Part shown: positions 28,194 to 38,715 of the stretch, in pieces
How positions within the stretch are numbered: the first letter of the stretch is position 1
Layout of the letters: each line of letters begins with the position of its first letter
DNA from: Oerskovia enterophila
Lineage (GTDB): Bacteria; Actinomycetota; Actinomycetes; Actinomycetales; Cellulomonadaceae
Direction: 5' to 3'
Assembly: GCF_001692445.1 (NCBI RefSeq)
Contig: NZ_MAQA01000014.1
Location: forward strand, 24,806 to 88,805
Length of the DNA stretch: 64,000 nt
Made by a program: the position numbers and the translations under genes
The notes under the pieces: model-generated
Databases searched by the model: none
What the model was told of the DNA's origin: nothing
The model's input: the letters and a program-made list of their open reading frames with translations, nothing else

Positions 28194-29444
28194 GTGAGCA
28201 CGCCTGAGGAGAGCACCCAGAACGACCGGTCCCCGTCGCTGCCCTCGGGCGGGGGGCGGACCGAGGCGGGGGACCGCGTCACGGCCGTCGCGGCGTCGCC
28301 CGCGGACGAGCTGGTCGCGATCCGGCGCGACATCCACGCGCACCCCGAGGTCTCGCGGGCAGAGACCCGCACCACGGCACTGATCGCCGACCGCCTGCGC
28401 GCGGCCGGGCTCTCGCCGCGCCTGCTGCAGGGCACCGGTCTGGTGTGCGACATCGGCGGTGCCGAGGGTCCCGACGGCGAGACGCGCGGCCGGGTCGCGC
28501 TGCGCGCCGACATCGACGCGCTGCCGCTCCAGGACCGCTGCGAGCTGCCGTGGGCCTCGACCGTCCCGGGGGTCGCGCACGCGTGCGGCCACGACGTCCA
28601 CACGACCGTGGTGCTCGGGGCCGGTCTGGTCCTCGCCGAGCTCGCGCAGCGCGGTGAGCTCGCCCGCCCCGTCCGGCTGATCTTCCAGCCCGCCGAGGAG
28701 GTCCAGCCCGGTGGCTCGCTCGACGTCATCGCGCAGGGGGGCCTCGACGGGGTCGACGAGATCTACGCGGTCCACTGCGACCCCAAGGTCGACGCGGGGC
28801 AGATCGGCACGCGCATCGGGCCCATCACCTCGGCCTCGGACGAGGTGTCCGTGACCATCACGTCGCCCGGGGGGCACACCTCGCGGCCGCACCTGACGGG
28901 CGACGTCGTCTACGCGCTCGGCCAGGTCATCACCCAGGTGCCCGCGGTGCTCGGGCGCCGGCTCGACCCCCGCTCGGGCGTCAACCTCACGTGGGGTGCC
29001 GTGCACGCGGGGTCGGCGCACAACGCGATCCCCAGCACCGGGACGGTCCGGGGGACGCTGCGCTGCCTCGACGTGCGGGCCTGGGAGTTCGCCGGGCAGG
29101 TGCTCCACGACGCGGTCGAGCAGGTCGTCGCGCCCTACGAGGTCGAGGTCACCGTGAACCACACGCGCGGCGTGCCGCCGGTCGAGAACGCCGAGGACTG
29201 CACGGGCGCCCTCGAGGCGGCCGCGCGCGACGTGCTCGGGCCGACCTCGGTGCTGCTGACCGAGCAGTCGCTCGGCGGGGAGGACTTCGCCTGGTACCTG
29301 ACCAAGGTGCCGGGCGCCATGGCACGGCTCGGGACCCGGACTCCCGGCGGCCGGTCGTACGACATCCACCAGGGCGACCTGCAGGTCGACGAGTCGGCGA
29401 TCGGTGCCGGGGTCCGGCTGCTCGCGCGCGTCGCGCTGGGCTGA
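28194..29444 (+). CDS. M20D-family amidohydrolase
   Basis: A 416-residue zinc/manganese amidohydrolase of the type that cleaves N-acyl amino acids, hippurate or indole-acetyl amino acids (AmiA/AmiB in mycobacteria). Motifs are RRDIHAHPEVS, ADIDALPL, HACGHDVHTTVVLGA (metal ligands Cys and His) and FQPAEEVQPGG, with a lid domain holding GGHTSRPH. Its neighbourhood with nucleoside genes and lpdA copies the mycobacterial order. The physiological substrate is unknown. Confidence 0.88.
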   Translation: MSTPEESTQNDRSPSLPSGGGRTEAGDRVTAVAASPADELVAIRRDIHAHPEVSRAETRTTALIADRLRAAGLSPRLLQGTGLVCDIGGAEGPDGETRGRVALRADIDALPLQDRCELPWASTVPGVAHACGHDVHTTVVLGAGLVLAELAQRGELARPVRLIFQPAEEVQPGGSLDVIAQGGLDGVDEIYAVHCDPKVDAGQIGTRIGPITSASDEVSVTITSPGGHTSRPHLTGDVVYALGQVITQVPAVLGRRLDPRSGVNLTWGAVHAGSAHNAIPSTGTVRGTLRCLDVRAWEFAGQVLHDAVEQVVAPYEVEVTVNHTRGVPPVENAEDCTGALEAAARDVLGPTSVLLTEQSLGGEDFAWYLTKVPGAMARLGTRTPGGRSYDIHQGDLQVDESAIGAGVRLLARVALG

Positions 29445-29582
29445 GGGGGAGGCCGCCCGGGAGCCGTGGCGGCGTCTCTCGAGGGTGCGTCGTGGTTGCT
29501 CGACACAACCAGGTGTCCGATCCGTGGACCGAGAACGACCACGGCTGAGACGCCAGATGACGCTTCCATAACGAAGCGGCGT

Positions 29583-29600
29583 CGTTACCCGCAAGTAACG
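29583..29600. promoter_or_regulatory. Operator-like palindrome before the nucleoside importer
   Basis: CGTTAC (29583-29588) and GTAACG (29595-29600) are perfect arms around CCGCAA. An overlapping TAACG-N9-CGTTA lies just to the left. A possible -10 (TAGTGT, near 29622) follows. In the 286-bp gap 29445-29730 this is the only marked structure. The regulator is unknown; no regulator gene is nearby. Confidence 0.5.
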
Positions 29601-29730
29601 TCCGCGATTCCTGGACGTGGCTAGTGTTCGATCCATACAGGCCGACGGACTCCGTGACCTTCCCGTGCAACGGCGCGCGGGTGGGTCCCGGTCATCTCCG
29701 TGAGGCCATCGACGAGATCGACAGGAGCTC

Positions 29731-30825
29731 ATGGTGAAGAGAGCAACGCAGATGACCGCGCTCGCGGCGGTCGCCGCGCTGACGCTGGCCGCATGTGGCA
29801 GCGCGCCCGACGAGGGTGGCAGCACGGGAACGGCGGGAGGCTCCGAGTCGAGCTTCAAGGCCTGCATGGTGTCCGACGCCGGCGGGTTCGACGACAAGTC
29901 CTTCAACGAGTCGGGCTACAACGGCCTCATGGCTGCGGAGAAGAACCTGGGCATCCAGACCGCCACGGCGGAGTCGAAGGAGGAGTCGAACTTCGCTCCG
30001 AACATCGACAACCTGATCTCCGAGAACTGCAACATCATCGTCACGGTCGGCTTCCTGCTCGCGACCGCCACGGGCGACGCGGCCCAGGCGAACGCCGACG
30101 TCGACTTCGCGATCGTCGACTCGACGGCGCAAGACGCTGACGGCAACACGATCGAGCTCGACAACGTCAAGCCCATCAGCTTCGACACCGCCCAGGCCTC
30201 GTTCCTCGCGGGCTACCTCGCCGCGGGCATGAGCAAGACGGGCACGGTCGCCACGTACGGCGGTCTGCAGATCCCGTCCGTGACGATCTTCATGGACGGC
30301 TTCGTCGACGGCGTCGCGAACTACAACGAGACGCACGGCACCGACGTCAAGACCCTCGGCTGGAACAAGGAGTCGCAGAACGGCTCGTTCGCCGGTGGCT
30401 TCGAGGACCAGTCCCAGGGCCAGCAGCTCACGCAGACCTTCATCGACCAGGGTGCGGACATCATCATGCCCGTCGCCGGTCCGGTCGGTGTCGGCACGCT
30501 CGCCGCGGCCAAGGACGCGACCGACGTGTCGGTCATCTGGGTCGACGCCGACGGCTTCGAGACCAACCCCGACTCGGGCGACCTGATCCTGACCTCGGTC
30601 CTCAAGGAGATCGGTGCGGGCGTCGAGGACGTCATCACCGCGGCCTCCGAGGACGAGTTCTCGAACGAGCCCTACGTGGGCACGCTCGAGAACGGCGGCG
30701 TGGACATCGCGCCGTACCACGACTTCGACTCCAAGGTCCCGCAGGAGCTCAAGGACGAGATCGACCAGCTCCGCAAGGACATCATCGACGGCACCATCGT
30801 CGTGGAGTCCCCGAGCTCGCCGTGA
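29731..30825 (+). CDS. BMP-family nucleoside-binding lipoprotein of ABC importer
   Basis: Extracytoplasmic substrate-binding protein of a BMP/PnrA-type ABC transporter, which characteristically bind purine or other nucleosides. The 364 residues start with a lipoprotein signal (LTLAAC, lipidated Cys22), a Gly/Ser linker, then the periplasmic-binding fold with MVSDAGGFDDKSFNESGYNG, the family's ligand-site opening. ATG 29731 follows AGGAG. First gene of the importer-cdd-deoA operon, which supports nucleosides as ligands. Confidence 0.92.
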   Translation: MVKRATQMTALAAVAALTLAACGSAPDEGGSTGTAGGSESSFKACMVSDAGGFDDKSFNESGYNGLMAAEKNLGIQTATAESKEESNFAPNIDNLISENCNIIVTVGFLLATATGDAAQANADVDFAIVDSTAQDADGNTIELDNVKPISFDTAQASFLAGYLAAGMSKTGTVATYGGLQIPSVTIFMDGFVDGVANYNETHGTDVKTLGWNKESQNGSFAGGFEDQSQGQQLTQTFIDQGADIIMPVAGPVGVGTLAAAKDATDVSVIWVDADGFETNPDSGDLILTSVLKEIGAGVEDVITAASEDEFSNEPYVGTLENGGVDIAPYHDFDSKVPQELKDEIDQLRKDIIDGTIVVESPSSP

Positions 30826-30848
30826 CCTGACGCTGTACCTCGTGGTCC

Positions 30849-30880
30849 GAGCCGGCCCGGCATCCTCGCCGGGCCGGCTC
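30849..30880 (+). terminator. Intra-operon hairpin after the binding-protein gene
   Basis: Perfect 13-bp stem (30849-30861 with 30868-30880) and 6-nt loop. Located between binding protein and ATPase, it would trim transcription or protect the 3' end, giving more binding protein than membrane parts. Confidence 0.65.
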
Positions 30881-30900
30881 GACCAGTCTTGGGCTAACGT

Positions 30901-30920
30901 CACAGGCAAGGCTGCCTGTG
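30901..30920. promoter_or_regulatory. Inverted repeat just upstream of the ATPase gene
   Basis: CACAGGCA (30901-30908) and TGCCTGTG (30913-30920) flank AGGC. It directly follows TAACGT (30895-30900), a possible -10, and lies 17 nt before the GTG. It could be an operator for an internal promoter or a leader hairpin. Confidence 0.4.
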
Positions 30921-30937
30921 CATCGAAGGGACCGTAC

Positions 30938-32487
30938 GTGAAGCTGGAGCTCCGCGGTATCACCAAGTCGTTCGGACCGCTCGTCGCCAACGACCACATC
31001 GACCTCGTCATCGAACCGGGGCAGATCCATGCCCTTCTCGGGGAGAACGGCGCAGGCAAGAGCACGCTGATGAACGTGCTGTTCGGCCTCTACCAGGCCG
31101 ACTCGGGCGCCATCCTGCTCGACGACGAGGAGCGCGCCTTCCGGGGACCGGGCGACGCGCTCGCCGCCGGGATCGGCATGGTGCACCAGCACTTCATGCT
31201 CGTGCCCGTGTTCACCGTCGCAGAGAACGTCATGCTCGGGCACGAGGACGTCAAGGCCGGGGGATTCCTGGACCTCGAGGCCGCACGTGCCCGGGTGCGG
31301 GACCTGTCCGCGCGGTTCGGCTTCGGCCTGGACCCGGACGCCGTCGTCGAGGACCTGCCGGTCGGCGTGCAGCAGCGCGTCGAGATCGTCAAGGCGCTCG
31401 CACGCGAGGCCAAGGTCCTCATCCTCGACGAGCCCACCGCGGTGCTGACGCCGCAGGAGACCGACGAGCTGATCGAGATCATGCGACAGCTCAAGGCCTC
31501 GGGCACGTCGATCGTCTTCATCACGCACAAGCTGCGCGAGGTCAAGGCCGTCGCCGACGTCATCACGGTCATCCGTCGTGGCGCGGTCGTCGGCACGGCC
31601 GAGCCGTCGGCCTCCGAGACGGAGCTCGCGTCGCTCATGGTGGGGCGCTCGGTCTCGCTCGGTCTCGACAAGGCACCCCCGCAGCTCGGTGAAGAGACCT
31701 TCGTGGTCACGGACCTCACGGTCCTCGCGCCCAACGGGCAGGCCGTCGTGGACCGCGTCTCGTTCTCGGTCGCAGAGGGCGAGATCCTCGCCGTCGCGGG
31801 CGTGCAGGGCAACGGGCAGACCGAGCTCACCGAGGCCATCCTCGGGCTGCTGCCCTCCGCGGAGGGGGCGATCTCGCTCCACGGCAAGGAGCTGCGCGGG
31901 CTCTCGCCCGACGCGGCCCTCGACGCCGGGATCGGGTTCGTGCCCGAGGACCGCAAGGTCGACGGGCTCGTCCTCGACTTCACGGTCGCGGAGAACCTCG
32001 TGCTCGACCTCTACGACAAGTCCCCGTACGCGCGGGGCATCGCGCTCAACCTGCCGGAGATCCGGCGCAACGCCGAGCACCGCATCAGCGAGTTCGACAT
32101 CCGCACGCAGGGCCCCGGCCAGGAGGTCGGCCGGCTCTCGGGCGGCAACCAGCAGAAGGTCGTCCTCGCGCGCGAGCTCTCGCGCCCGCTCAAGCTCTTC
32201 ATCGCGAGCCAGCCGACGCGCGGCGTGGACGTGGGGTCCATCGAGTTCCTGCACCGCCGCATCGTCCAGGAGCGCGACAACGGCACCCCGGTGATCATCG
32301 TCTCGACCGAGCTCGACGAGGTCGTCGAGCTCGCCGACCGGATCGCCGTGATGTACCGCGGGCGCATCGTGGGCTTCGTCCCGCCCACGACGTCGCGCGA
32401 GGTGCTCGGCCTCATGATGGCCGGCGTGCCCTACGACGAGGCCACCGCACAGGTGACCGACCAGACCGACACGACGGGAGCAACCCA

Positions 32488-32491
<4 letters not shown>
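30938..32491 (+). CDS. Nucleoside ABC importer, ATP-binding protein
   Basis: A 517-residue double ATPase, two ABC domains in one chain, as in PnrA/BMP-type and sugar (RbsA-like) importers. The first domain has a normal Walker A (GENGAGKST), signature near DLPVGVQQRVEI and Walker B LILDEPTAVL. The second has a degenerate Walker A (GVQGNGQTE) and an altered Walker B region (LFIASQPTRGVDVGS), usual in this family, with signature RLSGGNQQK. GTG 30938 follows GAAGGG; the frame upstream crosses the hairpin and is not coding. The stop overlaps the first permease gene. Confidence 0.93.
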
Positions 32492-33740
<1,249 letters not shown>

Positions 33741-33744
<4 letters not shown>

Positions 33745-35018
33745 CCGCCATGGCCGCACCGCGTACCCAGGTCGCTGCCGTGACGGCGACCCGCAGCTGG
33801 AAGGTCCCCATCACGCTCGGGGTCTTCGGCCTGCTCTCGTTCGTCCTGTTCGGCCTCCTGGGGCCGGCAGGTTCCGTGACGACCTTCGGGATCTCCACGG
33901 GGGCCGACCTCCTCAAGTTCGACCCGGTCGAGCTCCCCACGCGGGCCACCGCGATCGTGCTCTCGGTGCTCTGCCTGCTCCTGGCCGGCTACGCGACCCT
34001 GCGGGTCCGCGCGGACAAGCCGGTCGGGCGCTGGGTGCTCGCGGTCTTCGGCGTCCTGTGGGTCCTGACGTTCCTCGTGTGGGCCGTCGCGGACAAGAGC
34101 ACGTCGATCGTGAGCCTCCTGCAGGGCTCGCTGCTCCTCGCGGTCCCGCTCGCGTTCGGTGCGCTCGGCGGTCTGCTCAACGAGCGGGCCGGCGTCGTCA
34201 ACATCGCGATCGAGGGTCAGCTGCTCACGGGCGCGTTCGGCGCCGCCGTGCTCGCCTCGGTCGTGGGCAACGCGTACGTGGGTCTGGTCGCTGCTCCGCT
34301 CGCGGGGCTGCTCATCGGCGCGATGCTCGCGCTGTTCACGGTCAAGTACCACGTGAACCAGATCATCGTCGGTGTGGTGCTCAACGTGTTCGCCGTGGGC
34401 CTGACGAGCTTCCTGTTCTCCTCGGTGCTCAAGAACGACCCCGCGACGCTCAACACGCCCCCGCGCCTGCCGACGCTCCCGATCCCGCTGCTCTCCGAGA
34501 TCCCGATCATCGGCCCGGTGCTGTTCCGCCAGTCGATCATCGTGTACCTGCTCTACGTCGCGGTCATCGTCATCAGCATCGCGCTCTTCCGCACCCGGTG
34601 GGGCCTGCGCGTCCGATCGGTCGGGGAGTACCCCCAGGCCGCGGACACGGTCGGCATCAACGTCAACCGCACCCGGTGGGGCAACGTCCTGCTCGGGTCC
34701 ATGGTCGCGGGCCTCGGCGGTGCGTTCTTCACGATCGGGTCCGTGGGTGCGTTCGGCCAGGAGATGACGGCCGGCAAGGGCTACATCGCGCTCGCCGCGA
34801 TGATCCTGGGCCGCTGGAGCCCGTGGGGGGCCCTGGGCGCCGCGCTGCTCTTCGGGTTCGCCGACAAGCTGCAGCAGGTGCTCGGCGTCCTCGAGACCCC
34901 GATCCCCAACCAGTTCATGCTCATGCTGCCCTACGTCGTGACGATCTTCGCGGTCGCCGGCCTGGTCGGTCGCGTGCGCGGGCCCGCTGCCGCGGGCGAA
35001 CCGTACGTGAAGGGATGA
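33741..35018 (+). CDS. Nucleoside ABC importer permease 2
   Basis: A 425-residue second permease forming the heterodimeric channel. It differs from classic partners by an N-terminal extension of about 120 residues with three extra hydrophobic stretches before the core opens at GALGGLLNERAGVVNIAIEGQ. The coupling loop region is LLGSMVAGLGGAFFTIG followed by GYIALAAMILGRWSPWG. It ends 4 bp before cdd. Confidence 0.92.
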
Positions 35019-35022
35019 CCGG

Positions 35023-35433
35023 ATGAGCGACGAGACACCGACGATCGACTGGGAGGGCCTGCGGGTCGCTGCCCGGGCCGCGATGGAGAAGGCGTACGCG
35101 CCCTACTCCTCGTTCAAGGTCGGGGCCGCCGCGCTGGTCGACGACGGCCGGCTGGTCACGGGCGCCAACATCGAGAACGCGGCATACGGCGTGACGCTGT
35201 GCGCCGAGTGCTCGCTCGTGAGCGACCTGATCGGGAGCGGAGGCGGGCGCCTCGTGGCCTTCGCCTGCGTCGACGGGCACGGCAACGTGCTCATGCCGTG
35301 CGGACGGTGCCGCCAGCTCCTGTGGGAGCACGGCGGGCCCCGGCTGCTCGTGGAGACGACCCGAGGCATCAAGCCCATGACCGATGTGCTGCCCGACGCT
35401 TTCGGGCCTGAAGATCTGGTGGAGCGAGCATGA
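35023..35433 (+). CDS. cdd: Cytidine deaminase
   Basis: Converts cytidine and deoxycytidine to uridine and deoxyuridine. The 136-residue tetrameric-type enzyme has zinc ligands C60, C93 and C96 and the proton-shuttle E62 (LCAEC and PCGRCRQ). An AYAPYSSFKVGAA start region is typical. Directly follows the importer and overlaps deoA by ATGA. Confidence 0.95.
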   Translation: MSDETPTIDWEGLRVAARAAMEKAYAPYSSFKVGAAALVDDGRLVTGANIENAAYGVTLCAECSLVSDLIGSGGGRLVAFACVDGHGNVLMPCGRCRQLLWEHGGPRLLVETTRGIKPMTDVLPDAFGPEDLVERA

Positions 35434-36776
35434 GCACGCAGAGCACTCCGGTGGGCGCCTCCGGCGCGCTGCCGAACAAGGAGACCGAGTCGTTCGACGC
35501 GGTCGACGTCATCCGCACCAAGCGGGACAAGGGCCGTCTGTCGGCCGAGCAGATCGACTGGGTCATCGACGCCTACACGCGCGGTGTCGTGGCCGAGGAG
35601 CAGATGGCCGCCCTCAACATGGCGATCCTGCTCAACGGCATGGACCGCACGGAGATCGGGCGCTGGACCGCGGCCATGATCGCCTCGGGCGAGCGCATGA
35701 ACTTCTCGGCGCTCTCGCGCCCCACGGCCGACAAGCACTCGACGGGAGGCGTGGGGGACAAGATCACGTTGCCGCTCGCTCCGCTCGTCGCGGTCTTCGG
35801 GGTCGCGGTGCCGCAGCTCTCGGGGCGCGGTCTGGGGCACACGGGGGGCACGCTCGACAAGCTCGAGTCCATCCCCGGCTGGCGCGCCGCGCTGACGAAC
35901 GAGCAGATGATGAACCAGCTCGAGCACGTGGGCGCCGTCATCTGCCAGGCGGGCTCGGGGCTGGCCCCGGCCGACCGCAAGCTCTACGCGCTGCGCGACG
36001 TCACGGCCACGGTCGAAGCGATCCCGCTCATCGCGTCCTCGATCATGAGCAAGAAGATCGCCGAGGGCACGGGTGCGCTCGTCCTGGACGTCAAGGTCGG
36101 CTCGGGCGCGTTCATGAAGGACATCGAGCAGGCGCGCGAGCTCGCGCGGACCATGGTGGACCTGGGCACGGACGCGGGTGTCCGCACGGTCGCGCTGCTG
36201 ACCGACATGTCGACCCCGCTGGGGCTGACGGCAGGCAACGCGCTCGAGGTCCGCGAGACGCTCGACGTGCTCTCGGGCGGGGGGCCGCGCGACGTCGTCG
36301 ACCTGACGGTCGCGCTCGCTGTCGAGATGCTCGACGCGGCGGGCAGGCCCGTCCCGGAGGACGAGGTGCGGCACGCGCTCTCGAACGGCCGGGCCATGGA
36401 CAAGTGGCGCGAGATGATCGCGGAGCAGGGCGGCGACGCCCGCGCTCCGCTGCCCGTGGCGCGCGAGAAGGAGCACGTGGTCGCCGACCGTGACGGCGTC
36501 CTCTCGCACCTCGACGCGTTCGGCGTGGGGGTCGCGGCCTGGCGCCTCGGTGCGGGCCGTGCCCGCAAGGAGGACCCGGTGCAGGCCGGGGCGGGGATCG
36601 AGATCCACGCCAAGCCGGGCGACGTGGTCACCAAGGGGCAGCACCTGCTCACGCTCCACACCGACACCCCGGAGCGGTTCGACCGGGCGGTCGAGGCGCT
36701 CGAGGGCGCCTGGTCCGTCGCGGACCCGGGCACGGCCGTCGAGACGCCGGCCCTGATCCTCGACCGGCTCGCCTGA
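35430..36776 (+). CDS. deoA: Thymidine/pyrimidine-nucleoside phosphorylase
   Basis: Phosphorolysis of thymidine, and in related enzymes uridine, to base plus (deoxy)ribose-1-phosphate. The 448 residues hold the alpha domain, the phosphate-binding KHSTGGVGDKITLPLAP, an SGRGLGHTGGTLDKLE signature and a C-terminal alpha/beta domain. Supplies uracil or thymine for the pyrimidine-breakdown operon at 49083 and sugar phosphate for DeoC. Only 1 bp separates its stop from the following DUF202 gene. Confidence 0.94.
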   Translation: MSTQSTPVGASGALPNKETESFDAVDVIRTKRDKGRLSAEQIDWVIDAYTRGVVAEEQMAALNMAILLNGMDRTEIGRWTAAMIASGERMNFSALSRPTADKHSTGGVGDKITLPLAPLVAVFGVAVPQLSGRGLGHTGGTLDKLESIPGWRAALTNEQMMNQLEHVGAVICQAGSGLAPADRKLYALRDVTATVEAIPLIASSIMSKKIAEGTGALVLDVKVGSGAFMKDIEQARELARTMVDLGTDAGVRTVALLTDMSTPLGLTAGNALEVRETLDVLSGGGPRDVVDLTVALAVEMLDAAGRPVPEDEVRHALSNGRAMDKWREMIAEQGGDARAPLPVAREKEHVVADRDGVLSHLDAFGVGVAAWRLGAGRARKEDPVQAGAGIEIHAKPGDVVTKGQHLLTLHTDTPERFDRAVEALEGAWSVADPGTAVETPALILDRLA

Positions 36777-36777
36777 C

Positions 36778-37212
36778 ATGACGGCGGAGGGGGAGGCCTC
36801 GGGGGGCGCGGCACCGCGCGACCCGGAGGCCTCCCCGCCCGACGACCGCCGACCCCGTTCGGTCTACGGCGTCGGCGAGGAGCCGGACATCCGCTTCAGC
36901 CTGGCCAACGAGCGCACCGCGCTGGCCTGGGTGCGCACGGGGCTCGGACTGGTCGCGGGCGGTGTCGCGCTGACGTCGTTCGCGTCGTTCGCGGACCTCA
37001 CGGGGTTCGTCGACCTGATCGCCGCGGTGGCCTGCCTCGCGGGGGCCGGGTTCGCAGGGTACGCGCTCCTCTCCTGGAAGCGCGTCGAGCGGGCGATCCG
37101 CCGGGGCGACCCGCTGCCGTCCCCGACCGGTCTGCCCGTGCTCGTCGCGGGCGTCGTCGTGCTCGCGCTGCTCGTGGCCGGGTACGCGGTCACCGAGGTC
37201 TGGCGGCGGTGA
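36778..37212 (+). CDS. DUF202 (YidH-like) membrane protein
   Basis: A 144-residue protein: 40 polar residues, then FSLANERTALAWVRTGLGLV, the DUF202 signature, and three membrane helices. Function unknown. It is fused tightly to the nucleoside operon (1 bp after deoA) and overlaps a second DUF202 gene (GTGA), so the two probably make a hetero-oligomer. Confidence 0.85.
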   Translation: MTAEGEASGGAAPRDPEASPPDDRRPRSVYGVGEEPDIRFSLANERTALAWVRTGLGLVAGGVALTSFASFADLTGFVDLIAAVACLAGAGFAGYALLSWKRVERAIRRGDPLPSPTGLPVLVAGVVVLALLVAGYAVTEVWRR

Positions 37213-37523
37213 CGCCGCCGACCCGGGACCCGGGGCTCCAGCCAGAGCGCACGGCCCTGGCCTGGCAGCGCACGGTCCTCGCGGTCGTGATCGGCGCGAT
37301 CCTGCTCGCGGTGGCCGGTCTGCGCGCGGGACAGCCGGTCCTCGCGGCGTGCGCGGGGACGCTCGCGGTCGCGACGCTCGTGCCCGCGGTCCTCCGGCCG
37401 CCGTCGGGCGGTCTGCCCCGGGACGGCCGTCTGAGGTCGTGGGGTTTCCTGGTCCGGGTCGCCGCGCTCGTGGGCGTCCTGGGCCTGCTGGGCGCGGCGA
37501 GCGCGCTCGTCCGGCTGCTCTGA
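37209..37523 (+). CDS. DUF202 membrane protein, second copy
   Basis: A 104-residue short form, with LQPERTALAWQRTVLAVVIG at the N-terminus and three membrane helices. The recurring ERTALAW motif with a nearby Arg is the family mark. The two copies differ mainly in the N-terminal tail. Confidence 0.85.
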   Translation: MTPPTRDPGLQPERTALAWQRTVLAVVIGAILLAVAGLRAGQPVLAACAGTLAVATLVPAVLRPPSGGLPRDGRLRSWGFLVRVAALVGVLGLLGAASALVRLL

Positions 37524-37569
37524 GGGCGGCGGTGCGAGGAGCGAGGCGCTCGGGGGGTGCGAAGGATGG

Positions 37570-37575
37570 CAGGCT
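37570..37575 (+). promoter_or_regulatory. -10 hexamer of the C39-like gene
   Basis: CAGGCT, 6 nt before ATG 37582; this separates the gene from the upstream operon. Confidence 0.5.
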
Positions 37576-37581
37576 GTCCGG

Positions 37582-38685
37582 ATGATCCTCGCCGACCTCC
37601 AGCTCACCCGGGTCCTGCGCGCAGCGGGCGCGGGCCGGGGTCCGTTGCCCCTGCCGCCTCCGTCGGGGCGCTATGCCCTGCCCGACGGCGCAGCCTCCTC
37701 GGCCCGTCGGGCCGCCCTGCGTGCGGGGCATCCCGGGCAGGTCGCCGACCGGCTCGTCACGGTGCTCGAGTCGCTGCGCCCGTGGGAGCGCGAGCACGTG
37801 CTCGACCCGCTGCGTCGCCGCTCCGTCGCGCCCGACCAGCGCCGTGACCTCGCGGGCAACCCCGACCTGACGGCCGGGCGGCCGGTCGGTCAGGGGCAGG
37901 GGTCGGCCCCGGGGCGCCCGGACCTGCGCTTCCCCGAACCGCTCGTGCTGGGCCGGGCCCGCGCGGTCCAGGTCGACGAGACGACGTGCGGGTCCGCGGT
38001 GCTGGCCGTCCTGGCCGCGGCGGGGGACCCGGTGGTCTCGTTGTGGCTCGTCGCCGGGACGGACGTCTCGCGAGGGGCCTGCGAGCACGTCGTGAGCGAG
38101 GGCCAGGTGGACGCGACCGCCCGGGAGCTCGAGACGTCGTCGGGCCGGTTCCAGGCGCTCCAGCGCCTCCTCAAGGCGCGCACGACGCGGGCCGCGCTCG
38201 GCCCCTTCCCGTGGCCCGGCAGGCTCGGGACGCCGCCCTGGACGGCCGCACGCGACGCCCGCTACGCGGACGTGCGCTTCACGCACCGGATCGTCGCGGG
38301 CGGTGGCCCAGGGGACCCGGTGCTCGCGAGCGCGCTGCGGTCCGTGGCCGCGGGCGTGCCGGTCCCGCTGTACACGGGCGGCGACGTCGGGACCGGGTGG
38401 TCCACCGCGGTGCCGCGGCACGTCGTGCTCCTGGCCGGGGTGAGCGGTCCTCAGGCCGAGGCGGGAGGGGACGACGGGACGCAGGCGCACGGGGGGCGCT
38501 GGTGCTCGGTGTACGAGCCGTCGTCCGGGGCGCTGCACCGCGTGCGGGTCGCGGACCTCCTGGCGGGCACCCGCGTCGCGGGGGAGCCGAGCAAGGCCGT
38601 GCGCCGCGCGCTCGGGGGCTGGCCGCACGTGACCTGGGCGGTCCTGCCCGCCGGACGGGCTGGCGGGTCGCGCCGGGTCGGGTGA
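37582..38685 (+). CDS. Uncharacterised protein with C39-like cysteine-peptidase layout
   Basis: 367 residues, no signal peptide or membrane segment. I do not recognise a named family. The centre reads AVQVDETTCGSAVLAVLAA, i.e. Q130 and C136 at the head of a hydrophobic helix, like the oxyanion Gln and nucleophile of papain-like/C39 peptidases. PRHVVLLAG then offers H280 before a beta strand and WCSVYEPSSG the third position, where C39 enzymes have Asp/Asn-Pro (here Glu312-Pro). The first 120 residues are Pro/Gly/Arg-rich with no match. No secretion gene or leader-peptide substrate is next to it. Peptidase activity is an inference from layout only. Confidence 0.6.
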   Translation: MILADLQLTRVLRAAGAGRGPLPLPPPSGRYALPDGAASSARRAALRAGHPGQVADRLVTVLESLRPWEREHVLDPLRRRSVAPDQRRDLAGNPDLTAGRPVGQGQGSAPGRPDLRFPEPLVLGRARAVQVDETTCGSAVLAVLAAAGDPVVSLWLVAGTDVSRGACEHVVSEGQVDATARELETSSGRFQALQRLLKARTTRAALGPFPWPGRLGTPPWTAARDARYADVRFTHRIVAGGGPGDPVLASALRSVAAGVPVPLYTGGDVGTGWSTAVPRHVVLLAGVSGPQAEAGGDDGTQAHGGRWCSVYEPSSGALHRVRVADLLAGTRVAGEPSKAVRRALGGWPHVTWAVLPAGRAGGSRRVG

Positions 38686-38715
38686 CGATGGAGGGACGGC
38701 GAGAGGAGCACCCCC

